Below are positions 51,592 through 60,519 of a stretch of DNA of 64,000 nucleotides, one piece after another. The stretch covers positions 682,001 through 746,000 of the forward strand of contig NZ_PJRT01000005.1 of assembly GCF_002858935.1 (NCBI RefSeq). Direction: 5' to 3'. The notes beneath the pieces were generated by a model, which saw only the letters and a list, made by a program, of their open reading frames with translations, had not been told where the DNA came from and did not search any database. Within the stretch, counting starts at the first letter, position 1. Every line of letters begins with the position of its first letter. Source of the DNA: Pantoea endophytica. GTDB taxonomy: Bacteria > Pseudomonadota > Gammaproteobacteria > Enterobacterales > Enterobacteriaceae. The position numbers were made by a program, and so were the translations under genes.

Positions 51592-52518
51592 CTATGTTTC
51601 TATCTGCCGTTCCGCGAGAGCATGTCTTGCTGCGCTTGAAGCCCATTCATCAGATTGTTCAAGGTGTTCAATCTCTGACTCTGCTATCGGCGTTACACGG
51701 ATTAGCGGAACTGAACCGAAAGGCAAATTATCAATCTTACGGCCATCACGGCTGAGGATGATTCTGGTCATTGGGTTATATTCGTCTGTAAGAGTGCAAA
51801 ACAGGATTGCACCATATTTTTCAACATCGGCAGCAACCTGATACCCATCGGCAACGAGATCCCCCAGGCTAATCAAGAGATGAGTCCAGTCATCAATCAG
51901 GTGGCTGGTAATATTCGAAGCGTCTAATTCCATGAAAAGTTCACATCCTACGCCATTTTCCTGGTCTGCAATGCCAGCCCAGGGTGTCGAGAGGCCATCA
52001 GTGGCCAGCGTTAATTGGGTGTTGCTCTTCAAAGTAAGTACTCGACGATGGGGCCCGAACCATTCCGTCTGGTTGTGTATGTTCGCGCCATCTTGTTCAG
52101 CCTTAAAACCATCTTGGACGCTGCCATACTTTTCCCAAAAGGCTCGCCTTGCTACTGAAGCTGCCTCATAAATCGGGTCCTGTGGACCACGCGGCACAAT
52201 TGTCTCATCGAATAGTATATTAACCGTTACGCGCCCCCTTAATAACGGTATTTTAGACCTTGTCCAGTGGACGATAACCTTATTAAAGGGCTGTATCTGG
52301 GATGCTTCGAGTTTTTCGACAACCTCCCGGACTTTCTGCAAGGCGTGGTTTCCCTCTGCAACGTGACTCCCGTCTGCATACATGTAACCTCCTGTTTGTG
52401 AGATGACTCCAGCCTGTTCGGTGATAAACAACCAATCTCCGGTCACTGCGTCAGCGGGTGCTTTGTCTAAGGCCGAACGTAAATCTTTTGCTGCATCGGA
52501 GTTTGAATATGCTGTCAT
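51592..52518 (-). CDS. Suppressor-of-fused-like domain protein
   Basis: 308 residues. The second half (NGVGCELFMELDASNITSHLIDDWTHLLISLGDLVADGYQV... FGSVPLIRVTPIAESEIEHLE) looks like the SUFU domain, which in bacteria commonly serves as immunity to polymorphic toxins. The N-terminal 120 residues (LFITEQAGVISQTGGYMYADGSHVAEGNHALQKVREVVEKL) form another domain. No toxin is adjacent. Assignment is from recollection of the family pattern. Confidence 0.5.
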   Translation of the reverse strand: MTAYSNSDAAKDLRSALDKAPADAVTGDWLFITEQAGVISQTGGYMYADGSHVAEGNHALQKVREVVEKLEASQIQPFNKVIVHWTRSKIPLLRGRVTVNILFDETIVPRGPQDPIYEAASVARRAFWEKYGSVQDGFKAEQDGANIHNQTEWFGPHRRVLTLKSNTQLTLATDGLSTPWAGIADQENGVGCELFMELDASNITSHLIDDWTHLLISLGDLVADGYQVAADVEKYGAILFCTLTDEYNPMTRIILSRDGRKIDNLPFGSVPLIRVTPIAESEIEHLEQSDEWASSAARHALAERQIET

Positions 52519-52680
52519 ATCTGTCCTTTAGCTTCACGTCTTATGCATCATACTTAATTTAACTTTTTAAAAATTATAGTATTAATTATCTTTCGGCCAA
52601 ACATACTGAAAAACTCCTACCGGAATTAGCTATCCCTCTGCCTGCAGAAGGAACCGATTTTTCGCGTAAAAGTACCAACT

Positions 52681-52714
52681 TCCGCTTCTCGCTCATTGCT
52701 GCCTGTCACATCTC
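52681..52714 (+). repeat. 34-bp direct repeat, copy 1 (partner at 56591-56624)
   Basis: TCCGCT-CTCGCTCA... GCCTGTCA... TCTC. It matches the copy at 56591-56624 at 28 of 34 positions in the same orientation, both in gaps between orphan genes. Confidence 0.5.
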
Positions 52715-52744
52715 CTATGTCACCTGAGTGCCAAGTGCTGACGC

Positions 52745-53173
52745 TCAGGAATTGAGTTTCAGGTACTTTAAAAGCGAGGCTAGCGACTCGACAGGTCCAG
52801 CATGGTCACTAGGTGAGCGCGCTTCATCCCAAGGCATTGCATCATCTGTGCAGAAGTCTCCTACACATTCCATTTCAAGAGGTTCGTCAATTAAACCAAC
52901 AGGAACCCAGACATAAGGTACGTCTCGCAGACTGTTAGGCACAGTTGAGCCACATACATTGCAAAAATCGGTACGGTACCCCGTTGGCTTAGACCATGAA
53001 GCAATGCAGTTTTTTCCTTTAATCCAGCGAAACTCACTGTCTTTGACTAGTGTGGCGAGATTGTAACCCACGCCGCTCTGCTTTCTACAAAGCGAGCAAT
53101 GACAACGATAAAAAACTGCTGGTTTATGAGTAAGTTCAAATTCAATTGTTCCACACAAACAAGATCCATTCAT
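52745..53173 (-). CDS. GFA family protein (CENP-V/GFA zinc domain)
   Basis: 142 residues. GSCLCGTIEFELTHKPAVFYRCHCSLCRKQSGVGYNLATLVKD and the later FCNVCGSTVPN supply the Cys ligands of the glutathione-dependent formaldehyde-activating fold (CxCGxIxF, CHCxxCR, CxxCG). Members may bind thiol adducts, but the substrate of this one is unknown. An isolated gene in the island. Confidence 0.82.
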   Translation of the reverse strand: MNGSCLCGTIEFELTHKPAVFYRCHCSLCRKQSGVGYNLATLVKDSEFRWIKGKNCIASWSKPTGYRTDFCNVCGSTVPNSLRDVPYVWVPVGLIDEPLEMECVGDFCTDDAMPWDEARSPSDHAGPVESLASLLKYLKLNS

Positions 53174-53302
53174 TTCAAAACCATTCCTGCAAGGTCTAAG
53201 AGATTTTATGAAACATTACCATCTTTTTAGTAATGAATAGGATCGCTCCTTTTCGGCAACTCAAAGTCAGCTAACAGTCGGTCTAAACATACGCTCATCG
53301 CT

Positions 53303-53461
53303 CAGGCTGTGTGAAAACTCTGACCTAAAACTGAAGTGCGTGCATCTACGCAAAATCTGGAATTAATTGACAGGTTAGCTGAGCCAAATTTTACGTATGA
53401 GCGCTGCTTTCAACCCTGTTTTACGCAGATTAAGCGACCAAAACAGTTTTCACACAGCCTG
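53303..53461. mobile_element. 159-bp miniature inverted-repeat element (MITE)
   Basis: Perfect 17-bp terminal inverted repeats CAGGCTGTGTGAAAACT (53303-53319) and AGTTTTCACACAGCCTG (53445-53461). The 4-bp flank CGCT is repeated on both sides, a possible target duplication. There is no coding capacity. A non-autonomous transposon mobilised by an unseen transposase. Confidence 0.82.
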
Positions 53462-53676
53462 CGCTCATACCTGACTAAGCCAGTTACTATAAGCTAGCTT
53501 CTTGGCAGGAGCGGAAGTTGACGTGTTAAGACAATTTTAGGATTATCTGTAAAACTGCTCGTATAGTGTAAGATTCTGTGACCAGAAGGTTATCTGGCTA
53601 TGTTCTAACACCAATTTTTTTGATCTTACTTTAGGCGAAACCTCTTCATAGTTGTCGTAAAAAAAGGAACTCTCTT

Positions 53677-53913
53677 GTGTCTGAGATAAAATATGAAATG
53701 AGGCGTGGAAGCGATGTATTACGTGATGGCATGTACCTGGAGTTATCCGTCAGCGAGACATCTCCTTTGCGGCAAGTTGCAGAGATCTTCTTTTCTGATA
53801 TTACTCACGAATTCTTTTTGACCTGTTACGAAGAGAACATTCCTCTGGAAGTAATTGAAGAATTGATTTCAAAGGCAAGAACATCTCTCCCACCAGTAGT
53901 GTCAGAACAATAA
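53677..53913 (+). CDS. Small hypothetical protein
   Basis: 78 residues from GTG after AAAGGAA. MSEIKYEMRRGSDVLRDGMYLELSVSETSPLRQVAEIFFSDITHEFFLTCYEENIPLEVIEELISKARTSLPPV is acidic with a helical C-terminus. This size and style is common among immunity proteins, but no match is claimed. 214 bp downstream of the MITE. Confidence 0.5.
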   Translation: MSEIKYEMRRGSDVLRDGMYLELSVSETSPLRQVAEIFFSDITHEFFLTCYEENIPLEVIEELISKARTSLPPVVSEQ

Positions 53914-54197
53914 ACAGCCACATAGTGCTGTGCTGCTTACATATCAACGTCTGCTTTTCGATCATAACTGCCCCTACCTGTCGTCTTAAGGGGCAGCTTC
54001 GTGCCAGAACCGGACGCATGGTCTGGAAGCTCAAGACTGACTCTGCTTGTGCAGTCTATTATTTTTCGAATTTGGTCCCCTTTAAATCGGGGAGCCATAT
54101 ATAAAGAAAAAATTAGTAGATACATGATTCTTGACTTTAGAATGTTATCACTTTAAAAGAGGTTAAGCCTATAAAATTTTATAAAGGAAGCTGGTTC

Positions 54198-55205
54198 ATG
54201 TTGACGCAGGATAGCCTTCAGCAAGAAATAATTGCATCAATAAAAAAATCACTCACTTTCGATATATTATATCAAAGAATAAGGCCTGATATATCAAAAT
54301 TCATCACGGCCACCTCAAAGTTACCCTTAAAAGGCCTCGATGATTGGGAACGATTAATTCGAGCTGAAGCTTTCTATTCACTTCGACAGTATATTCAGAA
54401 GCAAAATGATAATAATTTACAGCAAGTAGGTTCACTTAGATGGATAGACATATGTAGCACTGATGGTTTCAGACGCGAAAGAGCGCTAAGGACGCTATCT
54501 GGCGGGGCACCAAATAGTTTTTTATTAGCTTTGGTTGTTCGGAGGCTAAATGACTGGGTTCCGCAAGTAAGAGCTGCAGCCCGTGATGCTTTGCCATTGA
54601 TTGCTGAAGAATCTGATCCTGAGTTTATTGTTGATGTCTTATTTATAACTCTTCCCTACTGGCATTCCTGGGGGAGAATGGAATATATCGAGAAAGAGGT
54701 ACTCATGAAAGTGATTTTGATGGAGAAGGTGACGAATGCTTTAAAAAAACGGCTTCTAACATCCTCTTCAGGGCCTGTCGCTACTATATTTGGGCAGATA
54801 GGGCGCACAACAGCGCTGGATAAATTTTTAGCTGAAATTTCAGAAAAATCAATTCAACCCTCCCTGCGAGCCAAAGCGTATCGTTGCCAGTTTGAAAGTA
54901 AATTTGTTTGGGCTGAAGGGCTGACATGGCAGTGGATTGACAAAATATACGGCATACAGCGGCGCATTCCTGCTTTAAAAGAACGAATAATACCTACAGC
55001 TCGCCCCTTTATTGATACTTTGAGAATGGCAACAATCGACCGCTCGCCAATGGTTCGGCGTATAGCTGGCGAAATGCTCATAAAAGAATTGGATAACATC
55101 GGTGATGAAGCATTTAACCTGGCAAACATATTGGCTTCTGATAAGTCGCCGTCAGTTGCGGAACGCGGCAGATATGCATTAACCGACTTAGAAAAACGAA
55201 ACTGA
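54198..55205 (+). CDS. HEAT-repeat-like protein
   Basis: 335 residues of alpha-helical repeats. Repeat-like units include FLLALVVRRLNDWVPQVRAAARDALPLIAEE and MATIDRSPMVRRIAGEMLIKELDNIGDEAF... SPSVAERGRYALTDLEK, the usual xRxxAxxAL pattern of HEAT repeats. Likely a protein-binding scaffold. Strong start context (AAAGGAAGCTGGTTC ATG). The neighbours are unrelated orphans. Function unknown. Confidence 0.6.
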   Translation: MLTQDSLQQEIIASIKKSLTFDILYQRIRPDISKFITATSKLPLKGLDDWERLIRAEAFYSLRQYIQKQNDNNLQQVGSLRWIDICSTDGFRRERALRTLSGGAPNSFLLALVVRRLNDWVPQVRAAARDALPLIAEESDPEFIVDVLFITLPYWHSWGRMEYIEKEVLMKVILMEKVTNALKKRLLTSSSGPVATIFGQIGRTTALDKFLAEISEKSIQPSLRAKAYRCQFESKFVWAEGLTWQWIDKIYGIQRRIPALKERIIPTARPFIDTLRMATIDRSPMVRRIAGEMLIKELDNIGDEAFNLANILASDKSPSVAERGRYALTDLEKRN

Positions 55206-55439
55206 GCATTCACATACATTGGTGTGCCTGTAGCCGATTAAGCGATAACACATATTATTTGCTATAGGTGCATCCGCCAACATCTGTGAGAATGATTGCT
55301 TACTCCTACTCCACGCTCACCGCTGACAAACAGGCGGCTATGTGCCAGCTGCAGACGTTCAAGTCATTCTGTCCAGTGCTGGCACTCTGCTTGCATTGAC
55401 TCCACGGAGAGACTGAAAAGCGCAGATATAACTTTCGGC

Positions 55440-55632
55440 CGGAAGCGCAATCAACGGATAAAGGAAAAGATCTACGGAACCTGGGAAGAAGCCTATAGCG
55501 ATATTTTTGAATACATCGAGATGTTTTATAACAGTAGGCGTCGGCATGGTACGAAAAATCAGATGCCACCGACAGAATATGAAAACCCGTGTTATTAACG
55601 GCTCGGAAGGGTCTGGATTATCCGTGGGATTT
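55440..55632 (+). mobile_element. IS3-family orfB 3' fragment
   Basis: The end of an IS3-type (IS407/IS1400-like) transposase: IKEKIYGTWEEAYSDIFEYIEMFYNSRRRHG... MPPTEYEN, then stop and an end sequence TCTGGATTATCCGTGGG. It is about 85 percent identical by eye to the 3' end of the element at 60025-60230. Sequence to the left of about 55440 is unrelated to IS3. Confidence 0.8.
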
Positions 55633-55792
55633 TAATAAACTAGCTATCCGCAACCTCCGTTACTTTCAAAAAATCAGATATTTTAAATTATTTTTATAAA
55701 AAATTTTGCTATAACAGGGTATGCCATTGCGATGCATTTATGATGAATAAAAGTTCACAAGCTTTCATTTTATACAGCTAAGAGAGGTTAGT

Positions 55793-56410
55793 ATGGGTAT
55801 TAATGGATTTATTTCAGATAAATATAAGATGGAATACATACCGCAGAGACTACTGTCTCTCGAGGCATGCACGTTAGCGTGTCATACGATTTTGTCAGGG
55901 AAGGATAAAAGCACCCCTTTTGAACTTGATTTGGGTTCTTCAAAACTACAACAGCCTGATTTAAGTATTTTCATTGGTTTGGCGTTAGATGCGGGGATTG
56001 TCGCAAACAGAACTCTGCTTAATTTTATGGGCCTTAAACTGGATAATCATGACATTGTTAATAGCGGCTATACACTGAATATAAGCAAGTTTTCTCAACC
56101 ACTCGTTCCAGTAACTGATGCATGCAGGATACTGAAATCAAACCATTTTTCTGAATATGAAATAAAAGATATGTGGATTGAGGCATTAACAGTAGCCAGC
56201 AAGTCTATTGCCCACTTTACTGAAACAGGAGCCACTATAAGCGTTGCCAAACTAGGTATTGCTTGTTATGCAACTTCGAAACTCGTTCGTCACTACTTCT
56301 TTGATGCCATGTCTGAAAATCAACCACAATCCATTATTACTCCAGAAATAGAACCAAAATCAGATAGTTTATGGGGTATCGTACATAACCACTATGACAG
56401 GATGTGCTAA
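55793..56410 (+). CDS. Hypothetical protein
   Basis: 205 residues starting MGINGFISDKYKMEYIPQRLLSLEACTLACHTILSGKDKS after GAGAGGTTAGT. Two mildly hydrophobic stretches, LSIFIGLALDAGIVANRTLLNFMGL and ISVAKLGIACYATSKLVRHYFFDAM. It may be an envelope-associated or dimeric soluble protein. Not recognised. Low G+C, in an island of insertion relics. Confidence 0.52.
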   Translation: MGINGFISDKYKMEYIPQRLLSLEACTLACHTILSGKDKSTPFELDLGSSKLQQPDLSIFIGLALDAGIVANRTLLNFMGLKLDNHDIVNSGYTLNISKFSQPLVPVTDACRILKSNHFSEYEIKDMWIEALTVASKSIAHFTETGATISVAKLGIACYATSKLVRHYFFDAMSENQPQSIITPEIEPKSDSLWGIVHNHYDRMC

Positions 56411-56590
56411 AAACATTGCATTTAAAAAAAAACGAATCTCTATAGGTGAAAAATTTTATTCAGTTTAAGTTGTTAAGGAGAGACATGCGATTTCGTAGGC
56501 TATGCAGTAACAGACAATTTACCTGCTCCCTGATGACTAAAACATGGTTATGTTAGCATTTTTTTTACTGCTGGAGAACGATTACCAATG

Positions 56591-56624
56591 TCCGCTCCTC
56601 GCTCAAAGTTGCCTGTCATGTCTC
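56591..56624 (+). repeat. 34-bp direct repeat, copy 2 (partner at 52681-52714)
   Basis: TCCGCT-CTCGCTCA... GCCTGTCA... TCTC, in the gap between the hypothetical 55793 gene and the lipoprotein. Matches copy 1 at 28 of 34 positions. Confidence 0.5.
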
Positions 56625-56659
56625 TTTAGGAAACAGGCTTAACGTAGGAACATTGATCA

Positions 56660-57037
56660 TCAAAAACATGCTTGTTGAGTTATGCGTTTTCCCACCAATA
56701 CCACTTTGAAGCTTTGGGGGTCGGCATTGAGTACCGCATAGCGTATCTGCGGACAAATCAGTTCTAAGCTTCGTTTGCTACAATCAAGCTGTATTAAAGT
56801 GCGTGCGCCAGATTGGGTTTGCACCCTATTGGTCTCAGGATAATCGCTGCAATCAAATCCTTCTTTACTTAACTTTTCTTTCGCCGAAACCAAGCTCATT
56901 CCGATAACATTTAGGCTCTCGACTTCTCTGGCATGCGATTTTTCAGAAACTCGAGTCAGTGAGCACCCGCTCAGTAATTGAGCGAAGAGTAAGGGGAATA
57001 GAAGGGTTAATATCTTTTTATTGTTTGTTCTCAGCAT
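56660..57037 (-). CDS. Small lipoprotein
   Basis: 125 residues from MLRTNNKKILTLLFPLLFAQLLSGCSLTR, with lipobox LLSGC (Cys24). A start at 57097 is in frame but its first 20 residues come from a truncated IS110 transposase read in another frame, so it is rejected. The mature part has three more cysteines (GFDCSDY, LDCSKR, LICPQIR). Membrane-anchored, unknown function. Confidence 0.65.
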   Translation of the reverse strand: MLRTNNKKILTLLFPLLFAQLLSGCSLTRVSEKSHAREVESLNVIGMSLVSAKEKLSKEGFDCSDYPETNRVQTQSGARTLIQLDCSKRSLELICPQIRYAVLNADPQSFKVVLVGKRITQQACF

Positions 57038-57089
57038 AACGCGACCCTTTAGGTTTATACCGTTGAGCGATATTGTTAAATTATGCGCC

Positions 57090-57300
57090 AGCTTCATGCA
57101 GCGAAAGAGCTAACCGTTCGTGATAAACGCCGGTTGCTTCCATAATAAGGTGAACGTCCCCCAAGCCACAGTGCTGCATTCGAAGCCAGCGGATGATATT
57201 AGCTGCAGCACTACTGCCATTTTTTTCTTTTTGGCCCGTATACGACCCTTTATGCCATCATAGAGGATGCAAAGGTCGTATACCTAAAGGAAACATTTTC
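57090..57300 (-). pseudogene. IS110-family transposase N-terminal remnant
   Basis: Read leftward, one frame gives NIIRWLRMQHCGLGDVHLIMEATGVYHERLALSLHEAG, the DEDD-type N-terminal domain of IS110/IS1111 transposases. A second frame to the right gives VYDLCILYDGIKGRIRAK. They are joined by a frame change near the A-rich 57218-57232. The gene is cut off right after LHEAG, where the lipoprotein region begins. Confidence 0.72.
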
Positions 57301-57793
57301 CTTCTTTTCTCACATTGACCGTCACGCCTGTTCGCCTTGTTTATCCGGAGTCATGCTCACGGTAACCGTTCAACAAAATGTGCTACCGTATAAGGTGAAA
57401 CGGAGGGCCGCAAGCTGTCAGGCAGGATCAGTAATTCAGATTGTCCTCAGGGAGGGGCCCGGCTCACTCCGCTTCGTGTGATGGTAGCTAATCACCACAT
57501 AATGTTAGATACAAGGGAGGGGGATGGACTGGCAGGCTTTATGGGTCATCAACCGGCTACGCCGGGCCTACGGCGCCCTTTACCATCGGAGTTATATATC
57601 ACGTCATTTGGCGCCTCCATGACGCTAGGGCGTCATTCAGAAGGCCGGCTGCGCACTGCTCGGCCGCCGTAATTGCTTTGAATCGGAATTATGATGAAAC
57701 ATTACGTCCGCAGTGTGCCAACAGCAGACATTTCGCACAAAGACAGTCCAAATCAGAGCCTAAAGAAAAAATAAGTAATCAACTTAGGACTAC
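57301..57793. other. GC-rich remnant sequence without gene
   Basis: No coherent gene. It holds several short hairpins, for example GACGC-TAGG-GCGTC (about 57620) and CCGGCTACGCCGGG (about 57550). Base composition is unlike the flanks. It probably consists of leftovers of inserted elements. Confidence 0.35.
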
Positions 57794-58651
57794 TCAAGAA
57801 AATCCATTTTCATTTTGTTCCTCCTTAGCCGTTAAACTTTTAGTATCTTTGCAATCAGGAAATGAAGAGCATCCCCAAAAAATACTTCCAGCATTCACTC
57901 CATTCCTGGCTGTTCTTTTTACCATTTTTTGATGGCATTTCGGACAGGTGGGAGGGGATAGCAATTCGAATAGATTATAAGCTGTTGCCTTTCCCTCTGG
58001 TGATGCCTTGAAAATTACAAATATTTTCTTCGAACTCTCCAGTTCTCCTTGGTAATAGCCTTGATCAAGGTATTCCTCAAATGTCTTCAACCATCTTTTT
58101 TCATTTATATGAATCAAAAGCATTATACTGCACTGAAAATTATACTGATTTGAATATATAAAAGTATGAAAGATATCTTTAAATATTTCTGACTTATTTA
58201 AATTTGGGTTCAGCTTTGCCTCGATTATTAGCTTCTGACCATCCTCATCCATCACAGACTGCCCAGCATGAACTAAAAAGTCTGGCTCAGTAGTAAAATA
58301 CTTTAGCATATCTACTTCTCTGCCAAACCTAGTATTTAGCTTTTCGAATGTGTTGCGTATGGAAATGTTACAGTCATCGGCAAACATGAATCTCTTAGGT
58401 ATTTCGAATTCATATTCGAGTTTTTGATAAGAGCCCTGCTCTTTGAAAAGCGCTGAAAATTGAATTGAAAACTCTATCATAAATCTTCTTTCGAGTTTTT
58501 TTAACTCATCTCCCCCAAGTAGCTTACCATCCTGATAAAAATGATCTGTTAAGCTATAGAATCTGCTGGGGATTTCATCTAATACTTTAATAACATCATT
58601 AACAGTGTTAGTGGCACCAATGCTAATGCAGCCCGTCACCTTATCGTTCAT
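57794..58651 (-). CDS. PD-(D/E)XK-like nuclease with topoisomerase-type zinc finger
   Basis: 285 residues, low G+C. The middle has EPDFLVHAGQSVMDEDGQKLIIEAKLNPNLNK, a nuclease-like D...E-x-K core. The C-terminus CPKCHQKMVKRTARNGVNAGSIFWGCSSFPDCK is a topoisomerase DNA-binding C4 zinc finger. The N-terminus (about 1-120) is helical (LKKLERRFMIEFSIQFSALFKEQGSYQKLEYEF). Together they suggest a DNA-cutting, DNA-binding defence or mobile-element protein. No partner gene. Function inferred. Confidence 0.75.
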   Translation of the reverse strand: MNDKVTGCISIGATNTVNDVIKVLDEIPSRFYSLTDHFYQDGKLLGGDELKKLERRFMIEFSIQFSALFKEQGSYQKLEYEFEIPKRFMFADDCNISIRNTFEKLNTRFGREVDMLKYFTTEPDFLVHAGQSVMDEDGQKLIIEAKLNPNLNKSEIFKDIFHTFIYSNQYNFQCSIMLLIHINEKRWLKTFEEYLDQGYYQGELESSKKIFVIFKASPEGKATAYNLFELLSPPTCPKCHQKMVKRTARNGVNAGSIFWGCSSFPDCKDTKSLTAKEEQNENGFS

Positions 58652-59349
58652 GCTTATTTCCCTATCGCTATAAATTAATTAATCTCGCCTGATTTATTTT
58701 ATAAGCCAGAGTTGATCAGGCTTAATTTTGAATGCTTATCGCGTCTTCGAAACCATTAAATTTAACTTCAATTATCAACCATAGGTTTTAAAAGTCCACC
58801 TTCGATTGTCAAGATCATCACTACTACTTCAGAGCCATAAGGTCATCCTCCCCTTGTGTAATAGTGACATGCATCTTCGCTTCAACTCGTAACCCCTATA
58901 ATCACCTTTTGAAACTCTCAGACTAACCAGAATACACATTCAGTTTTAATGTCGATGGCAGTGGTTTTGCACTTGTCGTTGCAATCAGACCCTAGCCGGA
59001 TGGCCCGGAAAGCCACGCGTTCCGGCGAAGCTTGCCGGCTGTGCCGGTTAGCGTAGTGGGGCTGACGACCCGGCGCGCCGGGAAGCCGGAGGGGGCCAGA
59101 AGGTTGTTATCAGAAAGAAAGTAGGCGTAGCTGTTGCATCATTTAAGGCTTAACAGCAGCTGGAAACAAAGCACGGAGAGTCTGAGATAGCGCCACAAAG
59201 ATGAAAGGCACATGCGACTGCAGGAGAACCGCCGTGGCGGCGCAGCCGCCGCAGCTGTTATCAGCGGCTTTAGACATTCGCTGCCAAAACTTTCGGCAGA
59301 AATCCGTCCCGCCCCCGCGGAACCGGTCATGCAGTGCTTCACGCATCGA
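58652..59349. other. GC-rich region of probable plasmid origin
   Basis: About 700 bp. From 58985 the DNA becomes GC-rich with many short inverted repeats (GCCGGATGGCCCGG... CCGGCGAAGCTTGCCGG... CCCGGCGCGCCGGG), like plasmid leading-region sequence. No intact gene. Adjoins the methyltransferase remnant. Confidence 0.4.
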
Positions 59350-59525
59350 TGCGAACAATCAGGGTGGAAACTTCCGTATAGATGAAGGTTCATGCAGGAA
59401 GCGCCTCCTGATGCATCGCAATATCCCCAAACACCCGCTGCTGCCGAGGCCCGTTTGCGCATACCGCCACCAGGTTACCGCCTGGTGCCAGCATGTTAAG
59501 GGCGTGCCTGATATGCTTCACAAGA
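59348..59525 (-). pseudogene. Methyltransferase C-terminal remnant (plasmid-type)
   Basis: Read leftward: VKHIRHALNMLAPGGNLVAVCANGPRQQ... HQEALPA, an in-frame TGA, then TFIYTEVSTLIVRIDA and stop. This fits the last third of a SAM-dependent methyltransferase of the kind I recall from conjugative plasmid leading regions. It is cut at about 59525 by the IS3 element and carries a nonsense codon. Confidence 0.5.
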
Positions 59526-60230
59526 TCCATCTGGATCTGCGGGACAGCGGGCAACAGTGCGGAGTCAACAGAGTCTGGCGACTGATGAAACGTGTCGGGA
59601 TAAAGGCTCAGGTTGGATACCGGAGCCCGCGGGCACGTGAAGGCGAGGCCAGTATCGTGTCGCCTAACAGGCTCCAGCGACAGTTCAATCCGGATGCTCC
59701 GGATGAGCGTTGGGTAACGGACATAACCTATATCAGGACCCACGAAGGCTGGCTGTATCTTGCCGTGGTTGTTGATCTGTTCTCACGCAAAATTATCGGC
59801 TGGTCAATGCAATCCCGGATGACAAAGGACATTGTCCTGAACGCACTGCTGATGGCTGTATGGCGGCGTAATCCCCAAAAACAGGTACTGGTTCATTAGG
59901 ATCAGGGCAGTCAGTACACAAGCCATGAGTGGCAGTCGTTCCTGAAATCACACGGCCTGGAGGGCAGCATGAGCCGTCGCGATAACTGCCACGATAATGC
60001 GGTTGCAGAAAGCTTTTTCCATTTGCTGAAACGCGAACGGATAAAGAAAAAGATCTACGGAAAGCGGGAAGAAGCCCGCAGCGATATTTTTGATTACATC
60101 GAAATGTTTTATAACAGTAAGCGTCGGCATGGCTCTAGTGATCAGATGTCCCCGGCAGAATATGAAAACCAGTATTATCAACGGCTCGGAAGTGTCTAAA
60201 TTATCCGTGGCGATTCATGCTCTATGCCAG
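59526..60230 (+). mobile_element. IS3-family element remnant with interrupted orfB
   Basis: 5'-truncated transposase of the IS407/IS1400 kind: IHLDLRDSGQQCGVNRVWRLMKRVGIKAQVGYRSPRAREGEASIV, then DERWVTDITYIRTHEGWLYLAVVVDLFSRKIIGWSM with DDE residues. An in-frame TAG follows at 59897-59899 (usually Ser in VHSDQG). Reading on gives DQGSQYTSHEWQSFLKSHGLEGSMSRRDNCHDNAVAESFFHLLKRERIKKKIYG... YYQRLGSV to 60199. orfA is missing. The right end (TCTAAATTATCCGTGGC) resembles an IS end. Confidence 0.82.
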
Positions 60231-60519
60231 GGCAGACGCTCTTCAAGACATTCTTTGCCAATAGTGGTAAATCTTTTTATCCCGTTCTTTCCAATCAGGG
60301 CCTTCGTTCGACAGCTACGCATCAACTACCTTCCCGAAACCTCTGAATACTCTTATGATGGTTGCAAAGTGAAGAAGTGACATAATTCTTCAATATTATT
60401 CAACTAACAGTCTCTTTTCTTCTCTATAAATCAGCGTAATGTGCCCAATTAATTCAACTTATAGCGATGGTCAATTGAAATAACTTAACTTAGCGCCTTC
60501 TGCCGATAGCGAGCCATAT

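Noticed and set aside
57478..57672. 64-codon frame in the GC-rich remnant
   Set aside because: No ribosome binding site and composition dominated by short inverted repeats; likely chance.
59201..59535. N-terminal extension of the IS3 transposase frame
   Set aside because: Sequence before about 59526 is antisense to the methyltransferase remnant and GC-rich repeats, not IS3 coding sequence.
34992..59899. Genome-wide amber suppression
   Set aside because: Two in-frame TAG codons (small terminase, IS3 transposase) were seen, but both are in elements prone to decay and ordinary genes end normally. No suppressor tRNA is visible.
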